From positions 105,487,054-105,551,053 of the forward strand of contig CM061070.1 in assembly GCA_030762895.1 (NCBI GenBank): a stretch of DNA of 64,000 nt. Reading direction: 5' to 3'. A program made the translations under genes and the position numbers. Positions 22,051 through 32,228 of the stretch are shown one piece after another. Origin of the DNA: Sophora flavescens. Lineage: Eukaryota; Streptophyta; Magnoliopsida; Fabales; Fabaceae. The notes below the pieces were generated by a model. It ran no database searches. It saw only the letters and a list, made by a program, of their open reading frames with translations, and was not told where the DNA came from. Within the stretch, counting starts at the first letter, position 1, and every line of letters begins with the position of its first letter.

Positions 22051-24126
22051 CTATTTCTTAGGAACCACATGCACCGGACTAACCCACTCACTATCGGAGA
22101 TTGGATAAATAACCCCCGCATCTAACAACTTAAGCACTTCTTTCTTCACCACCTCTTTCATATTTGGGTTCAACCCACGTTGATGTACAATGGATGGTTT
22201 ATGCTCATCTTCCATTAAAATGTGATGCATGCAAAAGGAATGATTTATGCCTTTAATATCATCAATTGTATATCCTATCACCTTTCTATGCATTCTAAGC
22301 TCACTAAGCAATTTCTCAGTTTCCAACTCGTTCAAGCTAGCATTCACAATTACCGGATAGGAAGAGTTAGGACCAAGAAATTCATACCTCAATGTGGAAG
22401 GAAGAGGTTTTAGTTCTACCTTAGGAGCTTCTTCATCTTTCATATCTTTATTCTTTGGTTCCAACTCAAGTTTTTCTTTTCTAGCTTTGTGAGGGGAAAT
22501 TTCCGGACTAGCCTCCAAGAGGCGGGCATAATCCTTTACTTCTCCTCCATGGGCACTTAAGTCTCCACCAATCAAGCATATCTCCAATGGATCATCAATA
22601 CAAGATTGAGTGGATTCTTCTTTCACCGTTTGGTGCACTAAGTCAACCATGCAACAAGAGTCCTCAAAAGAAGGGTGTTTAATAGATTTAGCTAAATCAA
22701 ATTCAAATTTATCATCACCCACAGTCAAGGTCAATTTTCCTTTTTTAACATCAATAATTGCTCCTGCGGTAGCCAAGAAAGGCCTACCAAGAATAATGGG
22801 GATTTGGGAATCCTCCTCCATTTCAAGTACCACAAAAATCGCAGGAATAAAAAATTTACCCACTCTAATAGGAACATCCTCCAAGATGCCTACAGGGAAT
22901 TTGACGGACAGATCCGCCAATTGAAGGGAGATTGTTGTGGGTTTTAGTTCACCCATCTCCAACTTCTTGTAAACACAGAGGGGCATAAGACTAACACTAG
23001 CCCTCAAATAACAAAGAGCTTTATCAAAACTAATGTTACCAACCAAGCAAGAAATAGAGAAACTACCTGGATCTTTCAATTTATGAGACAATTTATTTTG
23101 AATTAAAGCACTGCACTCCTCAGTTAAAGCTATTGTTTCATAATCCTCTAGCTTTCTCTTATTTGACAAGATGTCCTTAAGAAATTTAACATATGTGAGC
23201 ATTTGTTGTAACTCCCCAGTGAAGGGTACATTAATGTACAATTTCTTAAGGACCTCTAGAAATTTCCCAAATTGCTTATCTAACTTGGCCTTAGCCAACC
23301 GTTGAGGGTAAGGTATCGGGGGTTGGTAAGGTGGTGGAGGGACATACTTAGATATTTTTTCACTATGTTCTTCCTCTTCTAAGGGTTGTGTCTTAGTAGG
23401 TTCCTCCTCCTCATCTACACTCTTGTTATCACTCTCCTCTTTAGCCTTGGGATCCTCTAGCTTCTTACGACTCCTCAAACTCACAGCTTTACATTGTTCA
23501 TTACTTGGATTCACTTCAGGATGTCCAAGAAATTTACCCGGTTGCCTATTTGAATTGCCCGCTTGTTGGTCAATTTGAGTTTCTAACATCTTGTTATGGA
23601 TGGCCAAGTTATCTACCTTAGACGTTAACTCTTTTATTGCCTCATTAACTACCCTACCTTGTTGCCTAAATTCTTCATTTTGCTTAGTTTGAGTAGCAAC
23701 AAAATTTTCCATAAGAGACTCAAGTTTAGACTTTTGTACCTGAGGATACCCCGATGCGGGTTTCCTATTACCTTGGCCTTCTTGGAATTCGTGGTTCAAT
23801 GTGTTGTTGTAGTTCCTGTAAGAGAGATAAGGACTGTTCTTCCTTCCTTGGTTGTAAGGATTTGGGGGAACAAAATTTGGCAACTTCGGGTTTGTGTCAT
23901 AGAAATCGTGACAAAAGTTCACTTGTTCCTCTGAAGCAATGGATCCAAGAGCTATACCATGTGGGCACTCCATTATGTGATGTCCTTGCATTCCACAAAT
24001 CTCACAAACAACATTAGTTGCACCTATTGAACTCACATTAGCCTTTTCAACCTTATCAAAGCGTTTACTCAATGAGTCAACTCTAGACATAATTAAATCA
24101 TTACTATTCATTTCAAACTTACCCAC
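22051..24126 (-). pseudogene. Athila nucleocapsid and protease region with damaged active site
   Basis: On the minus strand: a zinc knuckle CEICGMQGHHIMEC at about 24005-23965; a linker rich in Pro and Glu; the retropepsin domain from about 23050, ending ILGRPFLATAGAIIDVKKGKL at about 22790-22730; and the first RT segment (EVLKLLDAGVIYPISDSEWVSPVHVVPKK). Protease normally matures the polyprotein. The site expected to read D-L-G-A-S reads CYLRAS at about 23000-23013, so the catalytic Asp is Tyr and the Gly is Arg. The frame is in phase with gag across a single TAG near 24163. Confidence 0.85.
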
Positions 24127-24162
24127 CGAAAGCTTTTTCGGGTTATTACCTCTTTCTGAGCC

Positions 24163-24687
24163 CTATTGATGATAGTTGGTGGCTATGTTTTCAATGATAT
24201 TGAACGCTTTAGTAATTGGTCTATTCATAAAAGCTCCACCAGACGCGGAGTCAAGTGACACCTTCGAAGAGTAATACAATCTGTTGTAGAAGGTATGCAC
24301 TAACAACCACCTCTCGAGCCCATGATGTGGGCAAGACTCTATCAATCCTTTGTAACGATCCCAAGCTTCGGATAAGCATTCTGCGTCCTTTTGGAAGAAG
24401 ACGGTGATCTGAGTTCGTAGGTAAGCAGTCTTGGATGGTGGAAAGAATTTTTCCAAGAATGCCTGCTCCAATTGGTCCCATGTTGACAAAGTATTAGCGT
24501 TTACTGACTTCAACCAAGCTCTTGCCTTTCCAGTCAGAGATGAGGGGAATAACCTCAAGCGAATAGCATCAATCGGGGCACCTTGAATTCTTATTGCATC
24601 ACAGAATTCCAAGAATATCTCCACATGATCAGTCGGGTCTTCCGAGGGTAATCCTCCAAATTGATGTTGCCTAATCATGCCAATTAA
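24163..24687 (-). pseudogene. Athila gag core, 3' of the CACTA insertion
   Basis: A retrotransposon gag domain: QHQFGGLPSEDPTDHVEIFLEFCD, IRLRLFPSSLTGKARAWL, FLEKFFPPSKTAYLRTQI and LSEAWDRYKGLIESCPHHGL. It forms the capsid shell. The 5' part of the gene lies beyond CACTA-1 at 31827-32093 and the frame is interrupted exactly at 24688. The downstream end is a TAG at 24163 where related gag proteins read through. Confidence 0.9.
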
Positions 24688-24703
24688 CACTAGTGCAATA
24701 AGT

Positions 24704-25165
24704 GCTTTTTACGTCAGTTAAAATTGATTTTTTACGTTAGAATACTGACTGACGTAAATACAGCTGACGTTAATAGTTAATATTTTAACGTCAGTTGAGA
24801 ACTGACGTTAAATATAACACTATTAACGTCAGTTCCTTAACAAAACCGACGTTAATTTTGTAAAAATTAACGTCGGTTTTTTAAACAACTGACGTTAAAC
24901 TAAAACTATTAACGTCAGTTCTTTAATACAAAATTAACGTCGGTTTTTTAAACAACTGACGTTAAACTAAAACTATTAACATCAGTTCTTTAATACAACG
25001 GACGTTGATTTTGTTAAAACTAACGTCAGTTGTTATAAAGAACTGACGTTAAAGGTTTAATTTTAACGTCAGTTGTAATAAACAACTGACGTTAATAGTG
25101 TCTTGTATATTTTATAAAATACTATTAACGTCGGTTGTTTGATACAACCGAGCGTTAATAGGTTT
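24704..25165. repeat. CACTA-1 left subterminal inverted motif array
   Basis: About 19 ACGT-core motifs alternate in orientation (AACGTCAGTT and AACTGACGTTAA), spaced 15-30 bp, many pairing into short hairpins. Subterminal arrays of this sort are where CACTA proteins bind. TGACG is also the core site of plant TGA-type bZIP factors; that link is inference. Confidence 0.85.
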
Positions 25166-25408
25166 TTTTTTTAAAATTCAGTTTTAAAATATCACTCCCC
25201 TCGCCTATCCCCGCATTCGGTCCCAAGAATACGAATATCACACACATTACAGAATTGCAAAGGAAAATTGAACAATGGGGGGACTTAAAACCAAAACCCA
25301 TGTATATATATAAATAAATTTTAGTTCCAATGTCTAAAAAACAAAACTATCTAAGGATATATATATATATACATGTTATTAATTAGTTTCTAAAGTCTAA
25401 CAAAAAAA

Positions 25409-28395
25409 CTATTTATCTAAGTAGTGCGGAGGTATGTTGTCAATTCCTTTTTCAGCCGCATACTTGAAGAAGAATTCAGCGAAGCGCATCCTCAAGTCTC
25501 TTAACTCATCTTCTTCAATAGGCGATTGGTCGATAAATGCCTAGAAACGTTCAAATAATAACAATAACATCAATGCAAGTCATCTTCAAAACTATAATAT
25601 ATAATTTAACAAGTTGTTTAAATATTACCTTCTTCCATCCATCCGTAATAGATGCGGAGACTATGTTCAGCATATGAAGCATCACATAATAGCCGCACGA
25701 CCAACTGTCAGTTTGAAATCGAGACTACCAACAAAATTAATTTCAACGTCAGTTGAATATACACATAAATTAGTAATTATAATATTAATTATTTGATAAA
25801 TAAACTACCAAACCTTGAGGATGTTCCATACAGGATTTGCTTTAGCCTTAGAAGTCCTACTTCTCCCGTTGGCGCAACTTATGCTACTCGCCTTCAGCGT
25901 GCTATCACAAACAAATAATCATGTCGATCAATTAATAAACTCATATATCATGTGTGTAATAAACTAAAAACAACTGATATTAAAACTTAAATTAAATTTA
26001 AGATTAGTTACTTACATATTTACAGCTTCCACCACCTTCGGTGGCGGATCATGGTGGAGAGAGTAGAAGAATATGACAGTATGCCTAGACGGGTGAAGTA
26101 CGAACAACTGCCAATGGCGATCCATACAGTAGGGAGCCAGATATAATTCTTTTGGATTGTCTCCCAACAAGTTCCCTAAGTATTTACTCAATGCATCGCC
26201 AGCAAAGAACTCGGGCAGAAGGACTGACGGATCTAAGAAACCGTAAACTGATGCAACGCCCTTATCAAGCTGAAGACGATGGAGATACCTAAGATATGAA
26301 AAGGTGTGGATGTTAATTACATAATATATATATTGAAATTAAAATAAATTATTAAATGGAAAAATACCAAAAATAAATAAGTTATAAAATTAAAATTAAC
26401 TTACGTGCACCAGAGACTGATGACATTCTTGTTCATCCGGACGTTATTTTCTGCAGCGTTCGAGATCGTCACCAACGAAGGAAAATATCCTCTGTTGATC
26501 TGGGCGTGCCACCCATCCATCGTGATCCAATGGACATTCAAAAATCTCAAACGCATAATCCTCACCAAGTGAGAACAAACGAGTGATAGGTGACAGTGAC
26601 ACCGACGTCGACTTGGCCTTCAGTTTAGGAAAAATAAAATATATGTTTTTGATAATTAAAAAAAACACAAGTAATTATTTGACTAATTTGGACATTAAAC
26701 ATGAATAAATACCTTTGCAAACATTTCGAGCTCACGTCGTTTGGAGTCTAACTCAAGCTCACGCCTTTTCATTTCCAACTCATGCTCATGGCGCTGGACT
26801 TCCAACTCCCGCTCCCTAGCTGCCAACTCATCGTCCTCCACATGTGCCATACTAAAACTCTCTTTTGTGCTCACATGTGAAGCGTTGACAAGCCTTGCGG
26901 TGTCCTGGGATGTACCGATGGAGGAAAGCTCTCTGGCAAGCGCCTGCTTGAATTCTGGGTTGGCTATTAAGCCTTGCATCAGATGTGTTGTAATATCTGG
27001 GTTGGACATGAGGTGCTGAGTAATGTCAGCCAAAATTGATGCTTCATTGACCACCCTCTTTCGTGAAGCAGACTTGCCATAATATTGTTTGATGGTCACA
27101 TTCCTAGGAACACCGAGAACCCGACCAGGATGGTCTTTCTTGCCTAGAGCAGTCATCAAGACGCCCGTCTGTCCGTCCGGAAGGGACGAATGCGCCCGGG
27201 AGGATTTTGCTTTAAGATCCATCTACAATGAAAAAAAATGAAAAAACGTGCAAGTGAAAAGTGTTGCAAATATCTATACAAATATCAATTGAAATCAAGT
27301 TAATTATTTACTTACAATCTTATCTGCCACTTCGCGAGTGGCATCAACTTTAAAAGATCCCGCCTTTGTCATGCGGCCGGCTAACCAGACATCCTCGCGG
27401 TCGATGTCCGACGGAGGACTTGATGGTGTGCCCTCAAGCAGCTCTCCTCTTTCAATCCTAGCAGAGTGCTCTTCCTGCTTCGCCCTCAGCCTATCCGTCA
27501 TCATCTGCTGGATCCGAGTATGGTACCCACCCTGAGACATGGTGTGGCGATGGACGTTCTTCGCCTGATTCTGCCGACCCTTATTTGCCTTAGCCTATTC
27601 AAACAAAAACACATAATTAAATACAGTTAAATGATCTATAATAAGCATACAAAATTCACTTAATCAACCAACCTGAAATTCTCCATCCTGTCGACTCCTG
27701 GCAAACATATCCCAAGTATCCTGATCAATCCAGGGATAATCCGAGAACATTTTATCAAGCCGCTTCTTCCCAGATACATAGTACCTGGTAAGATCATGCT
27801 TGAACCCATTCCAATGCTTTGATGCCATTTTCATACATTTATGACGATGATCCTCGTCATTTGGCACAGTCCAAGCTACCTACACATTAGATACATATAT
27901 AACAACTGGATGGATTATAACTCGGATAATTATCTAATAATATAAATCAAACGAATGTAAAGGTAAAATACCGTGATAGCCTCCCAAATCTGATCCTTAA
28001 CGTTCTGTGGAACGTCATTCCAGTGGTTGTAGTTGATGCTTACGTGCTGCTTCGCTTGTAGAAACACCCACTTATTAAATTCTTTAGCATGGGGTCCCTG
28101 GGCATTTAAATTAGCATCGAAGGACACCTCAAGCTTCTGTCCGCTCTGCCTGTCCTTCTCTAGTTTCTTCAACGAGGTGGCTCCTCTACCCCGTTTCCTA
28201 TGAGCCTGTGGTGTCTGTATGGACAAAAAAAATGATAAAATAGAGGGTTGTAACATTATAAACTTACATTAATAAGAAGGACTAAAGATAGTATATAACA
28301 TGTAAACTTACACTAGAATCAGGCGTAGGCGTGATCGGGTCCTGCGAAACCCCCACAGTGTCCTCCCGTGCATGTGGGCTATCCGACTGATCCAT
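25409..28395 (-). pseudogene. CACTA-1 TNP1/Ulp1-type gene, ten exons, frameshifted in exon 6
   Basis: Predicted exons on the minus strand, all with GT/AG borders: 28395-28312, 28214-27972, 27879-27673, 27594-27316, 27222-26713, 26617-26405, 26288-26016, 25901-25814, 25724-25629, 25540-25409. Exons 2-5 hold the plant En/Spm Transposase_24-like region (YYVSGKKRLDKMF, TWDMFARSRQDG, GRVLGVP) and an Arg/Glu coiled coil (QRHEHELEMKRRELEL). Exons 7-10 encode an Ulp1-like C48 peptidase fold (RHWQLFVLHPSRH, SWSCGYYVMLHML). Exon 6 is 213 nt instead of 215 in CACTA-2, which shifts the frame and ends translation before the peptidase part. Confidence 0.85.
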
Positions 28396-28564
28396 ATGTA
28401 TGCCTGTTCAGAAACAATATATATATGTATTAACATAGGTTATAACTCAAAATAAATACAGAAGTATAAATAAAAATAACTAGATAGGCCCTGTAGATAT
28501 ACAAAACATCTATATATCCAATATAAGGACAATACGGGAGATTGAAAACTATAGTTTTTGAAGA

Positions 28565-28680
28565 TTGCCAAGCACTGGTCACGGCCGTAACGTGCCAACT
28601 GAACCAGACCCTCATAGGCAGAACTGATCACGGCCTAGCCGTGATGAGCATCACGGCCGTGACAGATCAACCAGCAGAGC
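28565..28680. repeat. GGCCGTGA minisatellite inside CACTA-1
   Basis: Two to three copies of CACGGCCGTAACG, CACGGCCTAGCCGTGATG and CACGGCCGTGACAG lie just upstream of the gene start. They are the same core as the Athila arrays although the element families are unrelated. Confidence 0.7.
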
Positions 28681-28687
28681 AACATGC

Positions 28688-28860
28688 ACTCAAAACCAAA
28701 AATAGAGACACTCCAAACAACTCAAACTCACGGTTTAAAGTTACAACTACTGAGACTACAGTTTCAACATACACTCAAAACCAAAAATAGAGACATTCCA
28801 AACAACTCAAACTCACAGTTTCAAGTTTCAACTACTGAGACTACAGTTTCAAACCAGCAG
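28688..28860. repeat. 85-bp tandem duplication in CACTA-1
   Basis: A unit starting ACTCAAAACCAAAAATAGAG at 28688 is repeated from 28773 with a few substitutions. CACTA-2 has one full and one partial unit at 62113-62220. Confidence 0.75.
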
Positions 28861-29269
28861 AGCAACATGCATGCACTCAAAACCGTGAATAAAAAAATGT
28901 GCCCTAATTAAAGACTCACCAGAAATAGGCGCTCGGGTGGTGGTGGGGGGGAAGCTCGAGTGGTGGCCAACGTTCGATGTGGTTACTGAGAGCAGAGGGA
29001 CAAGGAGAGTCAGTGCACGGGAAGGCCAGGGGAAAGAGAGATGTCAAGTTATTGCAAAGAATGAGCGGGAAAGATAGAGTTAGGGGTTAAGAGTGTACCT
29101 CACGGTGGTGGCGAAGAAGCCCTCGCGGTGGTTGCGGTGGAGATGAGCTCACGATTAGGGCAGAGTGAGAGCGAGAGTGAGGGTTGAGCATGATGAAAAG
29201 AGAAAAGACGTACAGAGAAGTGGAGAAGGCGCGCGGGGGTAAACGTTATAATTAAAATAAAACAACATT

Positions 29270-29490
29270 TTACGTCAGTTTTTGGTAAAACCTGACATTG
29301 AAGATCATATATTTAACGTCAGTTGTCTTAATAAACGGACGTTAAAAACTCTTACACTTATTACGTCAGTTGTTAGTAATAACTGACGTTAAAGGTCATA
29401 TATTTAACGTAAGTTGTATTAAGAAACTGACGTTAAAAACACTCACAACTTCTTACGTCAGTTGTATTACACAACGGACGTTAAAGGTTT
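29270..29490. repeat. CACTA-1 right-arm inverted motif block 1
   Basis: Alternating ACGTCAGTT and AACTGACGTT motifs, as in the left arm, separated from the next block by a short-ORF unit. Between 28911 and 29270 the sequence is GA- and GTGG-rich without an ORF and is probably the 5' flank of the gene. Confidence 0.75.
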
Positions 29491-29635
29491 ATTAGTTTTT
29501 GCAAAAACATTCATTCCCTTGACTACTGTGCTACTTACCCATTCACCTTTGTACCTAATCCTCTTAATGAGCATTAAGTTTATAGATAAGTTTTCAAGAA
29601 AATCAGAATAACTTAGTAACTTCATCCACTGCTCC

Positions 29636-29782
29636 TATAAATAGCTTCCTTCCATCCTGTTAATTAATTTTCTGCTTCACAATATGGCTCTGCCGTGGAG
29701 ATTAACTTCATCACTCTTTCTTCCTATTCCTAGACTCAAAGGTCTGTGTCATAATGTTCAAACAACTTCTGAGTTTGAGTAA
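29636..29782 (+). CDS. CACTA-1 short ORF, copy a, with TATA box
   Basis: A 32-codon ORF (29684-29782, MALPWRLTSS start, LPIPRLKGLC core, TTSEFE end) lies 40 nt after a TATA box (TATAAATAG, 29636-29644). It is on the strand opposite to the TNP1/Ulp1-type gene. Two further copies (30853, 63221) keep the start, the LPIPRLKGLC core and the stop. I do not recognise the product. It could be the first exon of a captured host gene, a real micropeptide, or the 5' end of a noncoding transcript. A palindrome at about 29812-29830 lies just downstream. Confidence 0.4.
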
Positions 29783-30359
29783 ATCACATTACATGGATAT
29801 TAAGGTTGGGTGAATCACGTAATGTGATTCTCTAACTTTATTTCATCCCCGTCATCCCTTTCACTTTGCTTTGGAAGCAAGTGATTGTGGATTCAAGATG
29901 ATGCATCAAGGAACTCCACTGAAGAAGAAAGATGCAAAGATCCATTTCACTTTGCTTTCGCTGCTAGTGACTGAGGATTTACTTTGCATCTTGGAATTCA
30001 AGTGAGGGAGGTGATGCATCCATTGGAGTTTCTGATGACAGGACTGAGAAGAAAATGATGTTGATGCAGAAACTTTTTTATATTTTAGGGATATGTTGCA
30101 GAAATTTTTTATCTTTTAATCATGTAATTTTAACTTATGAATCGCTTCAATGTCATACGATTTGATTATACATATAACTTGTTTTATGTTAAGTGTTTAT
30201 TTATTTTAATTTGCACAATAATTTGTTTACTAATTCAAGCTAATTAATAAAAATTAAAAATAAACTTGTATAAAAAAAGGTTTAGAAATAAACTGCAGTA
30301 CTATGTGGAGTGATCTGCGTTAAGAGGGACAACAGGGACATGACAACCAATGAAATGAG
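29783..30359 (+). other. CACTA-1 right-arm filler after short ORF a
   Basis: No open frame that I can support. It contains two GCATC/CACTTTGCTTT-like near-repeats (29868-29890 and 29945-29965) and an AT-rich stretch (30080-30290). It may be decayed captured sequence. Confidence 0.35.
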
Positions 30360-30369
30360 TTTCATAATT

Positions 30370-30660
30370 ATTTACGTCAGTTATTTATAGAACTGACGCA
30401 AATAGTTTACCCACCACCTCATTTTTAACGTCAACTTAATTGATGACTGCCAAGTTCCCGTATATTAATTACATTATTTCCAATATTCATTCTGCACGTT
30501 TATAATATATAGGATTATTTACGTCAGCTATTTATTTAACTGAAGTAAAAATCAAACTTTTAACGTCAGTTTTATAAAAAAATGACGTTAACAATTATTA
30601 TTTTTTATTTGAAAAACACTTTTAACGTAGGTTTTTTAAAAAAAACTGACGTTAAAAGTG
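30370..30660. repeat. CACTA-1 right-arm inverted motif block 2
   Basis: ACGTCAGTT/AACTGACGTT-type motifs at 30373-30600 and an inverted pair at 30624-30658 (AACGTAGGTT and AACTGACGTTAAAAG). Confidence 0.7.
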
Positions 30661-30808
30661 TATAGATATCTGCAAAAACATTCATTCCTTTGACTGTACT
30701 GTGCTACTTACCCATGCACCTTGTAACTCAATCCTCTTAATGAGCATTAAGTTTATAGGTAAGTTTTCAAGAAAATCAGAATAGCTTAGTAACTTCATCC
30801 CCTGCTCC

Positions 30809-30951
30809 TATAAATAGCTTCCTTCCGTCCTTTTAATTTTCTGCTTCACAATATGGCTCTGCCGTGGAGATTAACTTCATCACTCTTTCTTCCTATTCCT
30901 AGACTCAAAGGTCTTTGTCTTAATGGTCAAACAACTTCTGAGTTTGAGTAA
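30809..30951 (+). CDS. CACTA-1 short ORF, copy b, with TATA box
   Basis: A second 32-codon copy (ATG 30853, stop at 30951) with TATAAATAG at 30809-30817. It differs from copy a at two residues (LCLNGQ against LCHNVQ) while start, length and stop are the same. The whole unit, from GCAAAAACATTCATTCC through the ORF, is duplicated from about 29497-29800 to about 30670-30970. Function is unknown. Confidence 0.4.
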
Positions 30952-31534
30952 ATTACATTACATGGGTGATAAGTCTGAGTAAATTACATTATGTGAGTTG
31001 CTCACCTTATCACCTTCCGGAGAATCAGCTGCTGGATGGCTAATCAGGTGCTCTGGGGTCATAGTTCCAAAACCTCAGCTTTGGCAGCAAGTGACCGTCT
31101 TGGAAGTCTCTGGAACCACTGCCTTTGCTTGAAACAGATCCAGTGCACCTGTTTTGGCCTCTCTCTTGATCTCTTTCATGCCCCCCAGTTTTCTGAGGTC
31201 TTCGGAGTATAGTTTTCCCTTTGGCATATTTCATAAAACTCTCTGATGGGATGTAGCTTTAATGTTTAGGATTTTAAACCCTTTCAATGTAACTTTTTAT
31301 AGGATTTTAAACCCTTTCAATGTAACTTTTTATAGGATTTTAAACCCTTTCAATCTTCTGTATCAGTCTGTATTATAGTACTTCATGAATGAGATCTGGT
31401 TTGGGTTATTGATTCAACTTATAGTTTTCAAAACAGAAACACAAAACATCAAAGCAATTCATGTGAAACTGAAACTTTGAGGAAGGCAATGCGGAAGGGA
31501 TCGTATACTAGATAAAAAAAAATTATTAAAATAA
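30952..31534. other. CACTA-1 right-arm region with 34-bp tandem repeat
   Basis: A unit containing AGGATTTTAAACCCTTTCAA is repeated three times at about 31267-31356; CACTA-2 has a single unit at 63601. A minus-strand ORF at 31040-31234 (64 codons, basic) has no family I recognise. It differs from the matching CACTA-2 region and may be captured sequence. Confidence 0.4.
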
Positions 31535-31826
31535 CCTTTAACGTCTGTTGATGTAAGGACTGACGTTAAAAGTGAAGTGACTTACTTTTAACGTCAGTTC
31601 TTTATAGAACTGACGTTAAAATCTTCAATGGTAACGTCAGTTTTTTATTGAACTGACGTTAAAAGTGGGTCACTTCACTTTTAACGTCAGTCATTAAAAC
31701 AACTGACGTTAAAATTGAATTAATGAACTCTGATATTTACAAAACTGCCACCGCCTCCTTTTTAACGTCTAGCTTTTGGTTAACTGACGTAAACCTTTAC
31801 CGTCTAACGTATATTTTCCACTAGTG
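31535..31826. repeat. CACTA-1 right terminal motif block and terminal inverted repeat
   Basis: Inverted AACGTCAGTT/AACTGACGTT pairs continue to 31720. The terminus TTTTCCACTAGTG ends at 31826. Confidence 0.85.
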
Positions 31827-32093
31827 TAACTGAGGCAGTATAGTGTAGTTCTCCGCCTCAATTTCTGGCTTAGCAATCCCAGTTCGCAAACCCCTAGCAT
31901 TTAGGGCTGCATAGTCCTTCAGTGGTTTGGTATCCGATAGATTCACCATGAGTGGAATGGGAATCAACCTCTCTGGCTCTCTTTGTGTTTGTAGTCTCCT
32001 ACGTCTATGAAATGTCATTTCGATCTCGGGGCCAACTTCAATAATATTTCCAAGACTTGGGGATCTTCGCAAAAAAGAAAAAAATACGTGCAA
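31827..32093 (-). pseudogene. Athila gag N-terminal segment
   Basis: The minus-strand frame contains EIEMTFHRRRRLQTQREPE, NLSDTKPLKDYAALNARG and AENYTILPQL, typical of the Athila gag N-terminus before the capsid core. It is cut by CACTA-1 at 31826, and the core resumes at 24687 with the TAA duplication between. The true start is unclear; upstream toward the primer site it is low-complexity. Confidence 0.75.
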
Positions 32094-32197
32094 GAGAGAG
32101 ATAGATACTCCAGAAAAAGAAAAAAAAAGAAAAAGAAATAAAAAAAATGTCCAGAAAAATCAATTTAAAAATTAAATTGAAATTCAAGAAAGCATAG

Positions 32198-32215
32198 TCC
32201 CCGGCAACAACGCCA
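32198..32215 (-). other. Athila primer binding site (tRNA-Asp type)
   Basis: On the minus strand TGGCGTTGTTGCCGGGGA lies 13 nt after the 5' LTR. It matches the usual Athila tRNA-Asp primer site except for a CC to TT change at positions 6-7. Confidence 0.85.
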
Positions 32216-32228
32216 AAAACTTGGTGGG

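Larger units (their letters stand above)
24688..31826 (-). mobile_element. CACTA-1, CACTA (En/Spm) DNA transposon
   Basis: The ends are CACTAGTGCAATAAG (24688) and, on the complement of the right end, CACTAGTGGAAAATA. The 3-bp duplication TAA lies at 24685-24687 and 31827-31829, as expected for CACTA elements. Length is 7139 bp. Both arms are packed with inverted AACGTCAGTT/AACTGACGTT motifs. It carries a minus-strand TNP1/Ulp1-type gene (frameshifted) and two plus-strand copies of a short ORF. No TNPD-type transposase is visible, so it is non-autonomous. It inserted in the gag of the Athila element. Confidence 0.95.

Noticed and set aside
20822..24017. Plus-strand ORFs across the Athila pol region (20822-21133, 22610-22924, 23659-24017)
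   Set aside because: They lie opposite clear minus-strand RT, protease and gag domains and have no motif of their own.
24704..25165. CRISPR-like regular repeats
   Set aside because: The repeats alternate in strand, are only 10-12 bp, have uneven spacing and lie just inside CACTA termini; the setting is a plant genome.
26741..27019. Plus-strand ORF opposite exon 5 of the CACTA gene
   Set aside because: Serine-rich shadow of the Arg/Glu coiled-coil codons on the minus strand.
28542..28911. Plus-strand ORFs 28542-28790 and 28684-28911 (and 61968-62310 in CACTA-2)
   Set aside because: They run through the minisatellite and the 85-bp tandem repeat; the open frame results from repeat composition.
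31040..31234. 64-codon basic minus-strand ORF in the CACTA-1 right arm
   Set aside because: Not conserved in CACTA-2 and without a recognisable domain; noted only as possible captured sequence.
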